A stretch of DNA of 64,000 nt from Inia geoffrensis. Taxonomy: Eukaryota > Chordata > Mammalia > Artiodactyla > Iniidae. This document shows positions 46,901 to 58,500 of the stretch, piece after piece. Positions within the stretch are counted from its first letter, which is position 1, and the number at the start of each line of letters is the position of its first letter. The position numbers were made by a program, and so were the translations under genes. Location: positions 17,089,592 to 17,153,591 of the forward strand of contig CM070905.1 of assembly GCA_036417435.1 (NCBI GenBank), in the 5' to 3' direction. The notes under the pieces were generated by a model. That model had not been told where the DNA came from and ran no database searches. It saw only the letters and a list, made by a program, of their open reading frames with translations.

Positions 46901-48239
46901 GTGATCTCTTCACTGTCAAAATTAAATATATATGGCAAGAAAAAGGAACCTGGTGTGGTAAATAGCATAAAAGGAAAACAAATGTCGCTCTTATGATGCC
47001 ATTCTACAGTCACAGAGGAGGAGAATCACTGAAAACGTATGATATGGTCCATTTTCCAACAAAGTGGTTTACATTTCTTACTCCTTATACTATAAATTAT
47101 TTTTGAACTGCTCTGAATTCCTCAGATGACAAGCGTATCATTAGCCCTGTAAGAAGTCCTCCTTGACTTGGCTGCTAGCAGGCTTGAACTTCTGTGACAA
47201 TGTAGGCTGTGAAAACCCTACTATTCTGAGGGATGGTGATGGGAGAAGTGGAGAGCGGGGTCATTTGGAGGGTACTGATCAGGTCATCCCCTTTGCCCAG
47301 TTAGCCAGAAATAACTGAGAGCCCAGCAGGGCCATAGCTGCTGTCCAAAATATGCAGAAGGAATGACCTGGGCATCGCAGAGCTTATCAGTCATTCAGGC
47401 AGTCTTCCTGGACTCCAGGCAGGAGAGTCATCATCTATCCTCAGGTCCCTCCCTCCTTAGAGGCAGGTGAACCTCTAAGCCACTCAACACACATGGCCGT
47501 CTCCTTCTTGCCTCTGCCTACCACTTGAGACAGCTGAAACAGAGTCACACAACAATATGGCATCAAGAGGAAGAAAAGAGTCCCGCAGTAGAAGCAAAGT
47601 GCCTGCTACAGGAAAGACTGTGCAAGAACACATCCCAATCATGGCAATGATCAGTATGATCAGTATGATACTGTGCCAACTCACATCACGGCACCTATCC
47701 ATCAGTGTCAGCCTGGCCTTTCTATTCTGCTTCCAATAGAGCAAGAGAAAATCACAGCTCCGACAGCTATCTATCATGTCCGTCATTTTCCTGTTTCAGC
47801 AAGACAGGAGAAATGATGACCTTGGAGCCTTTGTGAGGTATAATCTATCTCTCCTTTATTTTCTCTCTGAAGAAGTGGGACTTCACATTACTCATCACTT
47901 TTTATATCTATTTTCTCAAGTCCAAAGATCTGCATAAATGTAGGATATTGTTATACTCATGAACATTAACTCCCAATCGAAATCTTTAGATTTTCTTTAG
48001 ATAGACAAAACTTGATAAACTTCCTGAGGGCCGAACAACCTAAGTTATCTCCACTGACTTAATCTTAGGAAATCCCAGTTTCTTCTCCTTTAACTTATAT
48101 TGACTTGGATGGAAAGCTAATACACCAGACCAGAGCTTGCATAGATTCTACCCTTAAAGGATTCACAACTCAGAAAATTATTACAGCAATATGATGATTT
48201 TATATGTTCAAGATGCTATGTGAGTTGAGAAAGGGAAAT
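43516..48239. other. Longest stretch without a recognised element
   Basis: About 4.7 kb in which I can name only a GA microsatellite. The part at 44980-45560 is A-rich and might be a very old L1 coding relic, but no motif is readable. A 132-residue minus frame (43789-44187) is serine/leucine-rich because it crosses the GA repeat. A 100-residue minus frame (47484-47786) contains a hydrophobic run but no family feature. I call no gene. Confidence 0.5.
43955..43997. repeat. (GA)n microsatellite
   Basis: About 40 bases of GA dinucleotides with one interruption (GAGGAG), followed by GGAGACAGAGACAGAG. Confidence 0.95.
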
Positions 48240-48522
48240 TTCCTCCTTCCTCAGGGTCTTCAAATATATTGTTGCCTTTGTCTAGAGAGCACTTAGCACA
48301 CTCTCTGCCTGGAAAACTGCTGTACATCCTTTACGTCTTGGCTTAAATGACACTTCTCCAGAGACTCTTTCTACTTCCATCATTTCAGGTTTGGCCTACA
48401 TGTTAGATGCTCCCTTTCACAGTGCTTATAATTACGAAAATAAAATAATTTATGATTATTTGTTGGACGTATATATCCCCAACTAGACTGTGACTGCCTC
48501 ACTGTTTATATGCCCAGCATGT
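48240..48522 (+). mobile_element. LINE-2 3' part ending at an A18 tract
   Basis: L2 wording: TTGCCTTTGTCTAGAGAGCA, CATCCTTTACGTCTTGGCTT with AAATGACACTTCTCC, and CTAGACTGTGACTGCCTCAC. It ends where an A18 tract starts at 48523. L2 elements normally lack such a tail, so the tract probably arose separately. Confidence 0.58.
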
Positions 48523-49135
48523 AAAAAAAAAAAAAAAAAAGGGCAACAGCATATTTGGGATGTCTTCAAGGATAAATGGACTTCAGTAAACAGGCATAGC
48601 AATCAAAGAAGGAATGGTTTTCCTGAAAAAGGAAAAAGCAAGTGGAACTTCACATCCATGTGAAAAAGCACGATACCTTCAGGAAACTAATTAGTTAATA
48701 GTTCCTTATGGCTTAGAGTTCAAAAGGGGACAGATGATAAAATTGGAAAAATGGGCAGGAACCAAATAACGAAGCTGTGACATGCCAAGGAATTTAAACA
48801 TCATCCTGTATGTTTTGGGTACCCACTGAAGACTTACATAAGAAAGTGATATGATACATATTTTAGAAATATGACTCTGGCAACAGCAAGGAAAGGAAGA
48901 GATCTGATGCAAAAAAAAACACTGAGAAATTTATGTGAAATTACGAGTGTCTGAATTAGGGTAGGACCTGAAAATGCAGAGGAAGGGATGGATTTGAGGG
49001 ACCTGAGAGAAGCAGAAGGAACAGTTATTTGTAATCGTTTGGGTGTAGTTGAAAAGGGAATGGGAGGGGTTATGGATGACACCAGGGATCCTGGATCGAG
49101 TAACCTGTGATATGAGTTCATGCCAGTAAACAATA

Positions 49136-49837
49136 CAATAAGTCCCCTATATACAAACAAGTTCCATTCCAAGAGTGTGTTCATAAGTCCAATTTGTTCG
49201 CAAGTCCAACAAAATTAGCCTAGGTACCCAACTAACACAATCAGCTATATAGTACTGTACTGTAATAGGTTTATAATACTTTTCAAACAAATAATACTTA
49301 AAAAACAAACAAAAAAAATAAAGAAAGAAAATTTATTTTATTTTTTTTTGCACGGGCCTCTCACTGTTGTGGCCTCTCCTGCTGTGAAGCACAGGCTCCA
49401 GACGCGCAGGCTCAGCGGCCATGGCTCACGAGCCCAGCCGCTCTGCAGCATGTGGGAATCCTCCCGGACCGGGGCATAAACCCGTGTCCCCTGCATCGGC
49501 AGGTGGACTCTCAACCACTGCACCACCAGGGAAGCCCAGAAAATATTTGTTAACATTACAGTACAGTACCTTGAAAAGTATAGTAGTACCAGCTACATCA
49601 CTGCAGCTTTTACACTTGTTTCTGGACATCCTGGGCTTGAAGTAAAGATGCTGTATTACTATACTCTATACAGTACTGTACTGTGAAGTATACAAAAGCA
49701 CAACCACTTGTAGAGGATGCATGCACATGACAATGTACGCCAAACACGTGAACTAACTTATGTGACTGGACATGCAAACTCAAGTTCACACCTTTGAAAG
49801 TTCACAACTTGAAGGCTGGTATGTAGGGGACTTACTG
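49136..49837 (+). mobile_element. Tigger/pogo-like non-autonomous DNA transposon with TA TSD
   Basis: The ends are inverted repeats: CAATAAGTCCCCTATATAC at 49136 and, read from the other end, CAGTAAGTCCCCTACATAC ending at 49837. TA dinucleotides flank both ends (49134-49135 and 49838-49839), as expected for Tc1/mariner/pogo elements. The body includes GTACTGTACTGTAATAGG and ACTTGAAGGCTGG. There is no transposase frame, so it is a deletion derivative moved in trans. A CHR SINE (49342-49537) sits inside. Without that SINE the element is about 500 bases. Orientation is arbitrary. Confidence 0.8.
49342..49537 (-). mobile_element. CHR-type SINE, short form, nested
   Basis: On the minus strand: GGGCTTCCCTGGTGGTGCAG, a B-box region, the CTGAGCCTGCGCGTCTGGAG body and an A tail. 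It is nested in the Tigger-like element. A short imperfect TSD starting AGAAAAT flanks it. Two minus-strand frames of about 70 residues here are chance. Confidence 0.92.
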
Positions 49838-50110
49838 TATTGCCAGTAGGAGGTGTAGGTTTGGATTAAAGATAATAGAGTTAATTCTTGCATTTACTGA
49901 GTTGCAAGTGCCTATGGGTCTTCCAGTAAGGAGGTCAATCATCAGTTGAATACATGGATCTCAGGAGAGAGGTGTGGGCTAGAGGTGGAGATTTGGGAGC
50001 TATCAATGAATAGAGATTGATGCTATGAGGGTAGATGAGAGCAACAGGGAGAAGGCATATGATGAAAAGAAAAAGGGTCTGAGTATGGAGCCTTAACGAG
50101 CACCAGCCCT

Positions 50111-50348
50111 TAACTTCTCTGGCCACTTCCCTCCAGCATACCACTCACTATCCTCTGCTGGCTCAGCCCTCCTCATCTGCAACAGCCCTCAGTCTGCCCT
50201 TCTGTCCCAGGCCTTCCTCTTGCTACCAACAACCCAGCACTCATACCTTCTTTTAAAGAAATTTCAAATGCCTCCAGAGAAAAGTGGGGGAAAAAAAAGG
50301 TTGTAACTGTGGCACAATCACAAGTAACGTGGATGTGTCGATGACTGC
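50111..50348. other. Unassigned non-coding sequence
   Basis: Pyrimidine-rich sequence followed by ordinary sequence. No gene or named repeat seen. Confidence 0.5.
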
Positions 50349-50797
50349 TGTACTGGTCAACTAGCACTGCCACAGCAAAGTACCACACATCGAGTGGCTT
50401 AAACTACAGAAATTGTCTTATTTCTGGAGGCTAGAAGTCCAAGATCAAGGTGTTGGAAGGGTTGGCTCCTTCTGTGAACTGTCAGAGAGAATCTGTTCTA
50501 TGCTTCTCCTCTGGCTTCCAGTGGTTGGTGGCTGTCTTTGGTGTTCCTTAGCTTGTAGTCACAAGATCTCTGCTTCCATGTTCACATGCCATTCTCCCTG
50601 TGTGAGCTTGTGTTCAAACCTCCCCTTTTTATAAGGACACCAATCATATTAAATTAGGCCCCACCCTAATGACCTCATCTTAAATTAACTAATGACATTG
50701 GCAAAAACCCTATTTCCAAATAAGGTCACATTCTGAGGTACTGGGAGTTAGGACTTCAAAATATGAATTTTAGTGCGATACAATTCAAGCCATAACA
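50349..50797 (+). mobile_element. MLT1-type LTR (ERVL-MaLR), solitary
   Basis: Follows the MLT1 order: ACTAGCACTGCCACAGCAAA with GTACCACACA, TTCTGGAGGCTAGAAGTCCA with AGATCAAGGTG, TAAGGACACCAATCATATTA, CACCCTAATGACCTCATCTT, CCTATTTCCAAATAAGGTCA with CATTCTGAGGTAC, and CAATTCAAGCCATAACA. It is diverged from the LTR at 12012. No coding region is left. Confidence 0.88.
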
Positions 50798-51095
50798 ACT
50801 AGGGAACACCATTTATATGACTTTCATTTTACAGAGAAGTTACTTCATAATAGCTTCCAAAATACTTTCGTAAAATAATATATGAGGAAGTACTCTATGA
50901 ACTGGAAATTTTTAAAGATACTATAGTTATTACTTTTGATAAAACATTAGTAAATCATACAAATACTATCTCAGAATTATTAAGGGCGAAGCAAAGGGCC
51001 CTTTGTAATCCAAATGCCAAGTGTATGGACACCATAGATGACATGATCATCATGCCAAATTTATAGTGCTTTCTATGCCGCAGAAACATGGGATC

Positions 51096-51435
51096 TGGGA
51101 CTTCCCTGGTGGTGCAGTGGTTAAGACTCTGCACTCCCAATGCAGGGGGCCAGGGTTCAATCCCTGGTCAGGGAACTAGATCCCACATGCATGCCACAAC
51201 TAAGAGTTCACATGCCACAACTAAGGAGCTGGCGAGCCACAACTAAAGGAGCCCTCCAGCTGCAACTAAGAAGTCTGCCTGCCACAATGAAGGAGCCCAT
51301 GTGCTGCAGCTAAGAAGCCCACCTACTGTAACTGAGACCTGGCACAACAAAAGCAAGAAAATGAAAGGAAGGGAGGGAGGGAGGAAGGGAGGGAGGAAGG
51401 GAGGGAGGGAGGGAGGGAGGGAGGGAGAGAAAAAA
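51096..51435 (+). mobile_element. Older CHR-related SINE with 14-bp TSD
   Basis: Head GGGACTTCCCTGGTGGTGCA, B box GGTTCAATCCC, then AACTAGATCCCACATGCATG and repeated GCCACAACTAA phrases. The TSD AGAAACATGGGATC lies at 51082-51095 and 51436-51449. The tail is a purine microsatellite rather than plain A. The head differs from the other CHR copies (TTAAGACTCTGCACTCCCAA), which marks a different subfamily. Confidence 0.93.
51361..51430. repeat. (GGGA/GGAA)n microsatellite in SINE tail
   Basis: A purine-only tract of GGGAGGGAGGAAGGGAGGG units, on the G-rich strand, formed in the SINE tail. It contains several runs of three Gs spaced by one base. Confidence 0.95.
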
Positions 51436-51449
51436 AGAAACATGGGATC

Positions 51450-51793
51450 AGACTTTTGGTAGATGTTCCTATCACTATTTTAGGCTTTATCACTACATTG
51501 TTACTCCCATGGATTTTGTAATGGCTTTGTGTGAAATGAGCTCATTCATCTCTGATGATGTAAGACTCAGCTGTTAAGACTGCAGTCATCAGTCCCTGAC
51601 TAGTCACTGAGGCATCAGATGAGACCAGTGCTCCCAAGATCATGAAGTCATGGCTTGGCACCCCCCAGCAACCAAGTTTCCATGGCGGTCATTTCAGAGC
51701 TTGTGGCATGGCTGGGTGCAGGGCCAGCTCAGGGTGCATGCCCAGTCCCATGCTCCAGCACCAGCCTGATGTTCCACACCAGCACTCCATGTT
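51450..51793. other. Unassigned non-coding sequence
   Basis: No gene seen. Frames that begin near 51642-51655 run on into the following SINE and are chance. Confidence 0.5.
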
Positions 51794-51808
51794 CCTGGAT
51801 AACTTCTT

Positions 51809-52019
51809 TTTTTTTTTTGTGGTACGTTGGCCTCTCACTGTTGTGGCCCCTCCCGTTGCGGAGCACAGGCTCCGGATACGCAGGCTCAGCGGCCATGGCT
51901 CACGAGCGCAGCCGAGCGCAGCCGCTCCGCGGCATGCAGGATCCTCCCGGACCGGGGCACGAACCCGTGTCCTCTGCATCGGCAGGTGGACTCTCAACCA
52001 CTGTGCCACCAGGGAAGCC
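51809..52019 (-). mobile_element. CHR-type SINE, short form, 15-bp TSD
   Basis: On the minus strand: GGGCTTCCCTGGTGGCACAG, B box, body and A tail. The TSD CCTGGATAACTTCTT lies at 51794-51808 and 52020-52034. It contains a short internal duplication (GAGCGCAGCC twice) at about 51904-51923. The three frames of 106 to 183 residues across it are not genes. Confidence 0.95.
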
Positions 52020-52034
52020 CCTGGATAACTTCTT

Positions 52035-52664
52035 AATGAAATCCTGCTTTATGCTTTTCATTGGCTTCAAAGCTTCTTTCCACCACCTTAGAACTGAATT
52101 TGTAGATACTGACATACCTTCTAAATCCCACCTGAGAAAAGGGATCAAAAGCTTAGACTTCTTTTTGATATGGCACAATTCTATATACTCAGAGACCTCA
52201 GGCTGATGATGTTTTGCTCTGGTTTCTTTGACGGCATTCTCATTCAGAACAGGTTTTGCCAAACAGAGTCACAGCAAACAAACCTTTACTCTTCCTTTGC
52301 CTCTGCACTTTCTCCTGCTTCAAAACCTATACTCACACATCTAATTTCCTCCTCACAATATAATTATAAATATCTGCATAGTGCGTCACATACTCCTGTG
52401 AGGGACTATAACCTCCTAATCCCATGAGGGAGCTACAGCTCCTGTGAGCCTCCATAAAACAGACTGGAGGGCCTTCAAACACTGAGAAGTTTTCATTTAT
52501 TGCTTATGATATCTGGAGAGCCACACAAATCAGTTTACCTGTTAACTTCAGTGTAACTGGGGTGGGAAACAGAAGGTTCTCTTGCTTTAATTTAAAATTC
52601 CTTCCCTCTCTTCCTCCTCAAGCTAATTCTAAAGTTCATTCAGACTCTCCCAACAGTCTGTATG
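52035..52664. other. Unassigned non-coding sequence
   Basis: No gene or named repeat seen before the L1-E insertion site. Confidence 0.55.
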
Positions 52665-52684
52665 AAATAGCCCTAGGAGAGCTT

Positions 52685-52695
52685 CAAGATGGCGG
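52685..52695 (+). promoter_or_regulatory. YY1-type site at L1 5' tip
   Basis: CAAGATGGCGG begins about 10 bases from the L1-E start. A YY1 site with this core (AAGATGGC) lies at nearly the same offset in human L1 and directs correct start-site choice. The sequence match is direct; the role here is inferred. Confidence 0.7.
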
Positions 52696-53528
52696 AAGAG
52701 TAAGACGTGGAGATCACCTTCCTCCCCACAAATACATCAGAAATACGTCTACATGTGGAACACCTCCTACAGAACGCCTCCTGAACGCTGGCAGAAGACC
52801 TCAGACCTCCCAAAAGGCAAGAAACTACCCACGTACCTAGGTAGGGCAAAAGAAAAAACAGACAAAAGAATAGGGACGGGACCTCCACCAGTGGGAGGGA
52901 GCTGTGAAGTAGGAAAGGTTTCCAGACACTAGGAAGCCCCTTCACGGGCGGAGACTGCGGGTGCCGGAGGGGGAAGCTTCGGAGCCGCGAAGGAGAGCAC
53001 AGCCACAGGGGTGCGGAGGGCAAAGCAGAGAGATTCCTGCACAGAGGACCGGTGCCGACCGGCACTCACCAGCCCGAGAGGCTTGTCTGCTCACCCACCG
53101 GGGCAGGCGGGGCCTGGAGTTGAGGCTCGGGCTTCGGTCGGAGTGCAGGGAGCGGACTGGGGTTGGCGGCGTGAACACAGTCTGAAGGGGCTAGTGCGCC
53201 ACGGCTAGCAGGGAGGGAATCCGGGGAAAAGATCTGGAGCTGCCGAAAAGGCAAGAGACTTTTTCTTGCCTCTTTGTTTCCTGGTGCGCGAGGAGAGGGG
53301 ATTCAGAGCGCTGCTTAAAGGAGCTCCAGAGACGGGCGCGAGTCGCGGCTACAGCACGTACCCCAGAGACGGGAATGAGACGCTAAGGCTGCTGCTGCCG
53401 CCGCCAAGAACCCTGTGTGCGAGCACAGGTCACTCTCCACACCTCCCCTCCTGGGAGCCTGTGCAGCCCGCCAATGCCAGGGTCCTGTGAACCAGGGACA
53501 ACTTACCCAAGAGAACGAACGGCGCGCC

Positions 53529-53741
53529 TCAGGTTGCTGCAACGTCACGCCGGCCTCTGCCGCCGCAGCCCTGCCCCGATCTCCGTGCCCCTCCCTCCCC
53601 CCCGGCCTGAGTGAGCCAAAGCCCCGGAAGCAGCTGCTCCTTTAACCCCGTCCTGTCTGAGCGGGAACAGACTCCCTCAGGTGACCCACACGCAGAGGCG
53701 GGGCCAAATCCAAAGCTGAACCCCGGAAGCTGTGCGAACAA
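53529..53741 (-). other. Antisense ORF in L1-E 5' UTR (ORF0-like position)
   Basis: A 70-residue antisense frame with RSDRTGLKEQLLPGLWLTQA followed by GGEGGARRSGQ and RGRRDVA. It shares this stretch with the antisense frame in L1-A (3697-4029), though its N terminus differs. No function is assigned. Confidence 0.25.
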
Positions 53742-54610
53742 AGAAGAGAAAGGGAAATCTCTCCCAGCAGCCTCAGGAGCAGTGGATTAAAGCTCCACAA
53801 TCATCTTGATGTACCCTGCATCTGTGGAATACCTGAACAGACAACGAATCATCCCAAATTGAGGAGGTGGACTTTGGGAGCAACGATATATATATTTTTT
53901 CCCTTTTTCTCTTTTTTGTGAGTGTGTATGTGTATGCTTCTGTGTGTGATTTTCACTGTATAGCTTTGCTTTTACCATTTGTCCTAGGGTCCTGTCTGTC
54001 TTTGTTTGTTTGATTTATTGCTTAAAATTTTTTGTCTTAATAACTATTTTTTATTTTAATAACTTTATCTTGTTTTACTTTATTTTATCTTCTTTCTTTC
54101 TTTCCTCCCTTTTATTCTGAGCCATGTGGAGGACAGGCTCTTGGTGTTCCAGCCAGGCATCAGGGCTGTGCCACTGAGGTGGGAGAGCCAACTTCAGGAC
54201 ACTGTTCCACCAGAGACCTCCCAGCTCCACATAATATCAAATGGCAAAAATCTCCCAGAGATCTCCATCTCAACAGCAAGACGCAGCTCCACTCAATGAC
54301 CAGCAACCTACAGTGCTGGACACCCTATGCCAAACAACTAGCAAGGCAGGAACACAACCCCATCCATTAGCACAGAGGCTGCCTAAAATCATAATAAGGC
54401 GACAGACACCCCAAAATACACCACCAGACGTAGACCTGCCCAACAGAAACACAAGATCCAGCCTCATCCACCAGAACACAGGCACCAGTCCCCTCCACCA
54501 GGAAGCCCACTGAACCAACCTTAGCCACTGGGGACAGACACCAAAAACAATGAGACCTACAGACATGCAGGCTGCGAAAAGGAGACCCCAAACACAGTAA
54601 GGTAAGCAAA

Positions 54611-55496
54611 ATTAGAAGACAGAGAAACACACAGCAGATGAAGGAGTAAGGCAAAAACCCACCAGACCTCACAAATGAAGAGGAAATGGGCAGTCTACCT
54701 GAAAAGAATTCAGAATAATGAGAGTAAAGATGATCCAAAATCTTGGAAAGAGATTTTGGAGAAAATACAAGAAACGTTTAACAAGGACCTAGAAGAACTA
54801 AAGAGCAAACAAAGAGTGATGAACAGCACAATACATGAAATTAAAAATTCTCTAGGAGGGATCAATGCAGAATAACTGAGGCAGAAGAACGGATAAGTGA
54901 CCTGGAAGATAAAATAGTGGAAGTAACTAATGCAGAGCAGAATAAAGAAAAAAGAATGAAAAGTATTTAGACAGTCTCAGAGACCTCTTGAGACAACATT
55001 AAATGCACCAACATTCGAATTATAGGGGTTCCAGAAGAAGAAGAGAAAAAGAAAGGAACTGAGAAAATATTTGAAGAGATTATAATTGAAAACTTCCCTA
55101 ATATGGGAAAGGAAATAGTTAATCAAGTCCAGGAAGCACAGAGAGTCCCATACAGGATAAATCCAAGGAGAAACACACCAAGACACATATTAATCAAACT
55201 ATCAAAAATTAAATACAAAGAACAAGTATTAAAAGCAACAAAGAAAAATAACACATAAGGGAATCCCCATAAGGTTAAGAGCTGATCTTTCAGCAGAAAC
55301 TCTGCAAGCCAGAAGGGTGTGGCAGGACATACTTAAAGTGATGAAGGAGAAAAACCTGCAACCAAGAGTACTCTACCCAGCAAGGATCTCATTCAGATTA
55401 CACGGAGAAATTAAAACCTTTAAAGACAAGCAAAAGCTAAGAGAATTCAGCACTACCAAACCACCTTTACAACAAATGCTAAAGGAACTTTTCTAG
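54611..55496 (+). pseudogene. L1-E ORF1, broken
   Basis: The ORF1 start is ATT (54611) where L1-A has ATG. The internal ATG at 54643 is followed within four codons by TAA. The frame then resumes with MKRKWAVYLKRIQNNESKDD in a shifted phase, and later pieces carry the coiled-coil, RNA-recognition and C-terminal parts. The last codons before the TAG (55494-55496) read KELF. It does not code for a usable ORF1p. Confidence 0.9.
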
Positions 55497-55554
55497 GCAG
55501 GAAACACAAGAGAAGGAAAAGACCTACAATAATAAACCCAAAACAATTAAGAAA

Positions 55555-58500
55555 ACGGTAATAGAAGCATACATATCGATAATTACCTTAAATGTAAATG
55601 GACTAAATGCTCCAACCAAAAGACATAGATTGGCTGAATGGATACAAAAACGAGACCCATATATATGCTGTCAACAAGAGACCCACTTCAGTCCTAGGGA
55701 CACATACAGACTGAAAGTGAGGGGATGGAAAAAGATATTCCATGCAAATGGAAATCAAAAGAAAGCTGGAGGAGCAATTCTCATATCAGACAAAATAGAC
55801 TTAAACACTATTACAAGAGACAAAGAAGGACACTACATAATGATCAAGGGATCGATCCAAGAAGAAGACATAACAATTGTAAATATTTATGCACCCAACA
55901 CAGGAGCACCTCAATACATTAGGCAAATACTAACAGCCATAAAAGGGGAAATCAACAGTAACACAATCATAGTAGGGGACTTTAACACCCCACTTTCACC
56001 AAAGGACAGATCATCCAAAATGAAAATAAATAAGGAAACACAAGCTTTAAATGATACATTAAACAAGATGGACTTAATTGATATTTATAGGACATTCCAT
56101 CCAAAAACAACAGCATGCACATTTTTCTCAAGTGCTCATGGAACATTCTCCAGGAGAGATCATATCTTGGGTCACAAATCAAGCCTTGGTAAATTTAAGA
56201 AAACTGAAATCGTATCAAATCTTTTCCAACCACAATGCTATGAGACTAGATATCAAGTACAGGAAAAAAAATCGGTAAGAAATACAAACACATGGAGGCT
56301 AAACAACACACTACTTAATAACCAAGAGATCACTGAAGAAATCAAAGAGGAAATCAAAACATACCTAGAAACAAATGACAATGAAAACACGATGACCCAA
56401 AACCTATGGGATGCAGGAAAATCAGTTCTAAGAGGGAAGTTTATAGCAATACAATCCTATATTAAGAAACAAGAAACATCTCAAATAAGCAACCTAACCT
56501 TGCACCTAAAGCAATTAGAAGAACAAAAACCCTCAAAGTTAGCAGAAGGAAAGAAATCATAAAGATCAGATCAGAAATAAGTGAAAAAGAAATGAAGGAA
56601 ACGATAGCAAAGATCAATAAAACTAAAAGCTGGTTCTTTGAGAAGATAAAGAAAATTGATAAACCATTAGCCAGACTCATCAAGAAAAAAAGGGAGAAGA
56701 CTGAAATCAATAGACTTAGAAATGAAAAAGGAGAACTAACAGCTGACACTGCAGAAATACAAAAGATCATGAGAGATTACTACAAGCAACTGTATGCCAC
56801 TAAAATGGACAACCTGGAAGAAATGGACAAATTCTTAGAAATGCACAACCTTCCGAGACTGAACCAGGAATAACTGGAACATATGAACAGACCAATCACA
56901 AGCACTGAAATTGAAACTGTGATTAAAGATCTTCCAACAAACAAAAGCCCAGGTCCAGATGGCTTCACAGGAGAATTTTATCAAACATTTAGAGAAGAGC
57001 TAACATCTATCCTTCTCAAATATTCCAAAATATAGCAGACGGAGGAACACTCCGAAACTCATTCTACGAGGCCACCATCACTCTGATATCAAAACCACAC
57101 AAAGATGTCACAAAGAAAGAAAAGCACAAGCCAATATCTGATGAACATAGATGCAAAAATCCTCAACAAAATACTAGCAAACAGAATCCAACAGCACATT
57201 AAAAGAATCATACACTATGATCAAGTGGGGTTTATCCCTGGAATGCAAGGATTCTTCAATATAGGCAAATCAATCAACGTGATATACCATATTAACAAAC
57301 TGAAGGACAAAATCCATATGATCATCTCAATAGATGCAGAGAAAGCTTTCGACAAAGTTGAACACCATTTATGATAAAAACCCTGCAGAAAGTAGGCATA
57401 GAGGGAACTTTCCTCAACATAATAAAGGCCATATATGACAAACCCACAGCCAACATCGTTCTCCATGGTGAAAAACTGCAAGCATTTCCACTAAGATCAG
57501 AAAAAGACAAGGTTGCCCACTCTCACCACTCTTATTCAACATATTTTTGGAAGTTTTAGCCACAGCAATCAGAGAAGAAAAGGAAATAAAAGGAATCCAA
57601 ATCAGAAAATAAGTAAAGCTGTCACTGTTTGCAGATGACATGATACTATACATAGAGAATCCTAAAGATGCTACCAGAAAACTACTAGAGCTAATCAATG
57701 AATTTGGCAAAGTAGCAGGATACAAAATTAATGCACAGAAATCTCTGGCATTCCTATACACTAATGATGAAAAATCTGAAAGTGAAATTAAGAACACAAT
57801 CCCATTTACCACTGCAACAAAAAGAATACAATACCTAGGACTAAAACTACCTAAGGAGACAAAAGAGCTGAATGCAGAAAATTTTCAGACACTGATGAAA
57901 GAAATTAAAGATGATACAGATAGATGGAGAGATATACCATATTCTTGGATTGGAAGAATCAACATTGTGAAGATGACTCTACTACCCAAAGCAATCTACA
58001 GATTCAGTGCAATCCCTATCAAATTACCAGTGCATTTTTCACAGAACTAGAACAAAAAATTTCACAATTTGTACGGAAATACAAAAGTCCCCGAATAACC
58101 AAAGCAACCTTGAGAAAGAAAAACGGAGCTGGAGGAATCAGGCTCCCTGACTCCAGACTATACTATAAAGCTACAGTAATCAAGACAGTATGGTACTGGC
58201 ACAGAAACAGAAATATAGATGAATGGAGCAGGATAGAAAGCCCAGAGATATACCCACATACATATGGTCACCTTATCGTTGATAAAGGAGGTAAGAATAT
58301 ACAGTGGAGAAAAGACAGCCTCTTCAATAAGTGGTGCTGGGAAAACTGGACAGCTACATGTAAAAGAATGAAATTAGAACAATCCCTAACACCATACACA
58401 AAAATAAACTCAAAATGGATTAAAGACCTAAATGTAAGGCCAGACACCATCAAACTCTTAGAGGAAAACATAGGCAGAACACTCTATGACATAAATCACA

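Larger units (their letters stand above)
48560..50110 (+). repeat. Ancient unnamed repeat, interrupted by a DNA transposon
   Basis: From about 48700 to 49130 and again from about 49840 to 50110 the order of phrases parallels the copy at 14870-16210. Compare ATGATACATATTTTAGAAAT with ATGACTCTGGCAACAGC here to ATCCGATTTACCGTTTAAAC with CACCCTGGCTG there. The Tigger-like element at 49136-49837 splits it. Family not assigned. Confidence 0.4.
52676..54610 (+). promoter_or_regulatory. L1-E 5' UTR / internal promoter
   Basis: About 1.9 kb upstream of ORF1. The first about 1.1 kb is CpG-rich and aligns by eye to L1-A from 53155 on. A T-rich segment near 53890-54110 comes next, then the stretch ending in AAACACAGTAAGGTAAGCAA before ORF1. 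A transcription start at the first bases is expected from other mammalian L1s. Confidence 0.65.

Noticed and set aside
47484..47786. 100-residue minus frame with a hydrophobic run (IILIILIIAMIGM)
   Set aside because: The run arises partly from a small tandem repeat (GATCAGTAT). There is no signal of a gene around it and no family resemblance.
48523..48540. A18 tract considered as a retrocopy tail
   Set aside because: The sequence before it reads as an L2 fragment, which does not end in poly(A), and no TSD was found.
51655..52206. Open frame of 183 residues on +
   Set aside because: Most of it reads through the antisense strand of a CHR SINE. Frames across these GC-rich SINEs are common by chance.
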